Assembly (NCBI GenBank): GCA_902783795.1 | Contig: CACZSO010000114.1 | Location: forward strand, 1 to 8,681 | Source: an uncultured Eubacteriales bacterium | GTDB lineage: Bacteria > Bacillota > Clostridia > Lachnospirales > Lachnospiraceae | DNA: 8,681 nucleotides | Reading direction: 5' to 3' | Part shown: piece after piece, positions 6,965 to 8,681 of the stretch | Layout of the letters: each line of letters begins with the position of its first letter | Position numbering within the stretch: the first letter of the stretch is position 1 | Translations under genes and position numbers: made by a program | The notes under the pieces: model-generated | The model's input: the letters and a program-made list of their open reading frames with translations, nothing else | Told to the model about the DNA's origin: nothing | Databases searched by the model: none

Positions 6965-6988
6965 ATTATAACTTATTTTCCGGATAAT
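6965..6988 (-). promoter_or_regulatory. Possible promoter for a small RNA
   Basis: A perfect TATAAT lies at 6970-6965 on the minus strand. The only -35 candidate is a poor TTGCAT (about 6992-6987) with a 16-bp spacer. Transcription from near 6958 to the terminator at 6808-6851 would give about 150 nt of RNA with no open reading frame. The call rests on the -10 and the isolated terminator, so it is weak. Confidence 0.35.
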
Positions 6989-7019
6989 GCAAGTCTGAAA
7001 TCCTTGACTTATGGGAGAT

Positions 7020-7078
7020 ATAACAGAGGGGAGGCCTCTGCCTCCCCCCTTTCAGTCTTACTCAGACTGCCCTGTTAT
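7020..7078 (-). terminator. Three-stem junction at the 3' end of the VWA gene
   Basis: An outer stem ATAACAG/CTGTTAT (7020-7026 with 7072-7078) encloses two perfect hairpins: GGGGAGGC/GCCTCCCC (7028-7035 with 7040-7047) and CAGTCT/AGACTG (7053-7058 with 7064-7069). The outer stem includes the last base of the VWA stop codon. The GC-rich hairpin followed by TCTGTTATAT could terminate transcription, but its T-tract is weak; RNA protection is an alternative. Confidence 0.6.
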
Positions 7079-7752
7079 TACTTTTTGTGCCTTTTTTCAT
7101 AATCTTCCCGGATAGGTGCCAGCATCTCTTCTGCATCAAAGCCTGCCTGCATCTCTTTTACCGAAGATGACCGTCTGGCAAAGGATACCATGTTAGACAT
7201 GACTCTGTAATTCAGCTGAGTTCCTTCCGAGTCATTCTCATATCTCACCGCACGGTTCGCCTGTACACCGAACTGGCCCGCCACCTGGACCGCATCGATA
7301 TTTGCGCCCAGGAAGATGAACTCCCAATGATATTTTTCCTTCTGCCGCTCTACCATCTGCCGGACTTTTTTATAAGTATACGTATGACTGGCATTTTCCA
7401 TGCCATCCGTCGTGATGATGAACAGGGTCTTCTCCGGCCGGTCCTCTTCTCTGGCGTATTTATGGACGTTTCCGATGTGATGGATAGCGCCGCCCAGCGC
7501 ATCTAAAAGGGCCGTAGTCCCACGGACATAATATTCTTCGGAAGTAAGTTCTTCCACCTGATCCAGGGGTACGCGATCGTGGATCACCTGAGTCTCGTGG
7601 TCAAAAAGCACAGTGGATACCAGCGCTTCTCCTTCTTCTTTTTTCTGCTGCGTCAGCATGGCGTTATACCCGCCGATGGTATCCGCCTCCAGTCCGCTCA
7701 TGGAGCCGCTGCGGTCTAAGATAAAAACGATTTCTGTGAGTCCCTTTTTCAT
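7078..7752 (-). CDS. Stand-alone von Willebrand factor type A (VWA) domain protein
   Basis: The 224 residues are essentially one VWA domain, a fold that binds partners through a bound divalent metal. The metal-ion-dependent adhesion site is complete: DRSGSMS gives D13, S15 and S17, RGTTALLDALG supplies T79/T80, and ITTDGMEN supplies D116. There is no signal peptide or membrane helix, so it should act in the cytoplasm, as VWA proteins of stress-response or chaperone-like assemblies (for example TerY-type) do. The C-terminal 40 residues are charged and probably helical. The start at 7752 follows AAAGGAGG about nine bases away. A possible -10 box and an unusual leader lie upstream, and a helix-turn-helix-type protein gene precedes it on the same strand. 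The domain call is firm; partner and function are unknown. Confidence 0.92.
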   Translation of the reverse strand: MKKGLTEIVFILDRSGSMSGLEADTIGGYNAMLTQQKKEEGEALVSTVLFDHETQVIHDRVPLDQVEELTSEEYYVRGTTALLDALGGAIHHIGNVHKYAREEDRPEKTLFIITTDGMENASHTYTYKKVRQMVERQKEKYHWEFIFLGANIDAVQVAGQFGVQANRAVRYENDSEGTQLNYRVMSNMVSFARRSSSVKEMQAGFDAEEMLAPIREDYEKRHKK

Positions 7753-7813
7753 GTGATCTGTCCTCCTTTTTATATTTCTCAGCTCCTTCTAAAGAAGCTT
7801 TCCTTCATGTCCG

Positions 7814-7860
7814 GATGAGATCATGTAAAGCTTATCTTTGCTCATCTCTCATCTTACATG
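7814..7860. repeat. Two interleaved 7-bp inverted repeats in the VWA leader
   Basis: GATGAGA (7814-7820) is complementary to TCTCATC (7847-7853), and CATGTAA (7822-7828) to TTACATG (7854-7860). The order A, B, A', B' means the two pairings cannot easily form together, so they may be alternative hairpins or a bipartite protein site. The TTACATG arm overlaps the predicted transcription start. Confidence 0.5.
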
Positions 7861-7864
7861 GTGA

Positions 7865-7886
7865 ATTATAAATCAGGAGGATCCTC
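7865..7886 (-). promoter_or_regulatory. Possible VWA promoter with palindrome upstream
   Basis: A perfect TATAAT lies at 7870-7865 on the minus strand, giving a start near 7858 and a leader of about 105 nt. No good -35 is found at the right distance. The perfect 10-bp palindrome GAGGATCCTC (7877-7886) sits where the spacer would be and could be an activator or repressor site. Confidence 0.4.
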
Positions 7887-7944
7887 TTTTGGTCGCCTGG
7901 AAAGCGACATTTATGCGGCACTGCATCCGATGCTCATATGACTG

Positions 7945-8681
7945 TCACGCCCCCAGAAGCGACTGGTCATGATCAAAAAGGGCCAGGTTTATGACATAAG
8001 TATCATAGACTCCCTGTTCTATGAAATACTCGATGATCAGGTCAAACGTATTGCCCGGAGACAGGGCGTACCCGGCTCTCATCAAAAAGTCCCGGGTCTC
8101 ATCCAGACTCAGTTTCAGGCCGAGCGCCAAAGCTACGGCTGTGATCTTTTTAGGCTGGTAATCACGATTGGACCGTATCTTGGAAAAGAGCTTCCGGTCG
8201 ATATTGGCTCTTTTATACACGTCCGTATCTGAATAGCCTTTTTCATCGATCAGCCGGAACAGGCTTTCCTGCCATGTTTCATGAGTCTCGGCGATCACCT
8301 CTTCCAGGGTCCGTTTTTTCTTTTTCGGCCGGGAAAAAGCCGTGTTTTTTTCCCGGGATGCCTCTTCCCGGATCTGGGGCATGAAATGAGCCATCTTTGG
8401 CATGTCATCATGCGCCGATATTCCTGCTGACGGCCGGGTATACTCACGGCTGTTCTCCGGCTCTTTATCTGCCTCTTCAGCTTCTTCGTAAAAGTCTGGT
8501 CTTTCTTCTGCGGCGGACGCTCCTGAAACAGCAGGCCGGGGCCGGCTGAAGCTTTCCCGCTCTTCTCTCTGCATCGCCTGAAAAAGTGCCTGGCGACGTC
8601 TTCGTAAGTTTCTGTCCCGGTATTCCTGCTGTATTTTCTCCCTGGCATACCGATCATCGATATATTCATCAACGCCGGAAA
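7945..8681 (-). CDS. Charged protein with C-terminal XRE-like helix-turn-helix domain, 5' end cut by window edge
   Basis: The frame stays open through the right edge, giving 244 visible residues. The first in-frame ATG, at 8574, has no ribosome binding site, and the 35 codons before it (GVDEYIDDRYAREK, then a highly basic NLRRRRQALFQ stretch) read like real protein, so the true start lies outside the window. Visible residues 1-118 are polar, charged and probably disordered, ending in a basic PKKKKR patch. Residues about 125-244 are a compact helical domain: YSDTDVYKRANIDRKLFSKIRSN followed by KITAVALALGLKLSLDETRDFLMRAGYAL resembles the helix-turn-helix arrangement of phage-repressor-like proteins. 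The ending YFIEQGVYDTYVINLALFDHDQSLLG is characteristic of a domain I recall from Clostridia proteins. It may bind DNA or serve as an adaptor. The downstream VWA gene could be functionally linked, but they are 192 bp apart. Confidence 0.8.
   Translation of the reverse strand, partial: SGVDEYIDDRYAREKIQQEYRDRNLRRRRQALFQAMQREERESFSRPRPAVSGASAAEERPDFYEEAEEADKEPENSREYTRPSAGISAHDDMPKMAHFMPQIREEASREKNTAFSRPKKKKRTLEEVIAETHETWQESLFRLIDEKGYSDTDVYKRANIDRKLFSKIRSNRDYQPKKITAVALALGLKLSLDETRDFLMRAGYALSPGNTFDLIIEYFIEQGVYDTYVINLALFDHDQSLLGA

Larger units (their letters stand above)
6778..7019. other. Intergenic DNA between hairpin array and VWA gene
   Basis: About 240 bp with no credible coding sequence on either strand. 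The longest short frame noticed (ATG near 6931, 18 codons, plus strand) has no ribosome binding site. The nonamer GGAAATTAC occurs twice, near 6829 and near 6884, and CAGAA/TTCTG inverted ends flank the second copy. Apart from the terminator and possible promoter listed separately, I see nothing further. Confidence 0.6.

Noticed and set aside
6931..6987. Short plus-strand frame of 18 codons starting with ATG
   Set aside because: It has no ribosome binding site, no recognisable protein features and opposes all neighbouring genes.
7891..7909. Small hairpin (TCGC/GCGA) after the helix-turn-helix gene as a terminator
   Set aside because: On the minus strand the stem is followed by CAAAAGAGG with no T-tract, and the stem is only about 5 bp.
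8295..8672. 125-codon minus-strand frame overlapping the helix-turn-helix gene
   Set aside because: It is a shifted-frame shadow: composition is irregular, and the other frame runs uninterrupted to the edge with a recognisable C-terminal domain.

Overview
All supported genes read leftward (minus strand). The window looks like chromosome of a low-to-mid GC Gram-positive, probably a gut or rumen Lachnospiraceae/Clostridia member. The pointers are strong AAGGAGG-type ribosome binding sites, a lipoprotein signal peptide ending in L-A-A-C on the solute-binding protein, and protein families resembling those of Lachnospiraceae. This taxonomic call is inference, since no rRNA or marker gene is present.

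Region 1 (5291 down to 1) is a peptide/oligosaccharide-type ABC importer operon. A consensus promoter (TTGACA, 16 bp, TATAAT) drives a family-5 solute-binding lipoprotein (3083-5032). An intrinsic terminator just after it (3032-3070) is followed by two permeases (OppB/DppB-like 2000-3010; OppC/DppC-like 753-1985) and an ATPase (OppD/DppD-like), cut by the left edge. The internal terminator would let the binding protein be made in excess over the membrane parts. The second permease carries about 130 extra residues between its first membrane helix and its transport core.

Region 2 (5329-6129) encodes a 266-residue protein of unknown role whose C-terminal half has the residue pattern of a PD-(D/E)XK nuclease-like fold. 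It ends at a two-way hairpin shared with the importer promoter region.

Region 3 (6130-7077) is about 950 bp without a gene and is the most unusual part of the window. From about 6217 to 6777 it holds nine imperfect hairpins spaced at exactly 64 bp (one final step is 63). Diverged sequence keeps three short elements in register (TTAGTA, TCAC, ACCA), separated by variable 19-nt segments. Several stems pair better in the minus-strand RNA, which reads toward the nuclease-like gene. To its right lie a strong intrinsic terminator (6808-6851) and a possible promoter (-10 at 6965-6970), together compatible with a separate small RNA.

Region 4 (7020-8681) has a stand-alone von Willebrand factor A protein with an intact metal-binding site (7078-7752). 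Its 3' end can fold into a three-way junction, and its leader has two interleaved inverted repeats. Upstream is a protein with a long charged N-terminus and a C-terminal domain resembling an XRE-like helix-turn-helix; it is open at the right edge, so its true start lies outside the window.
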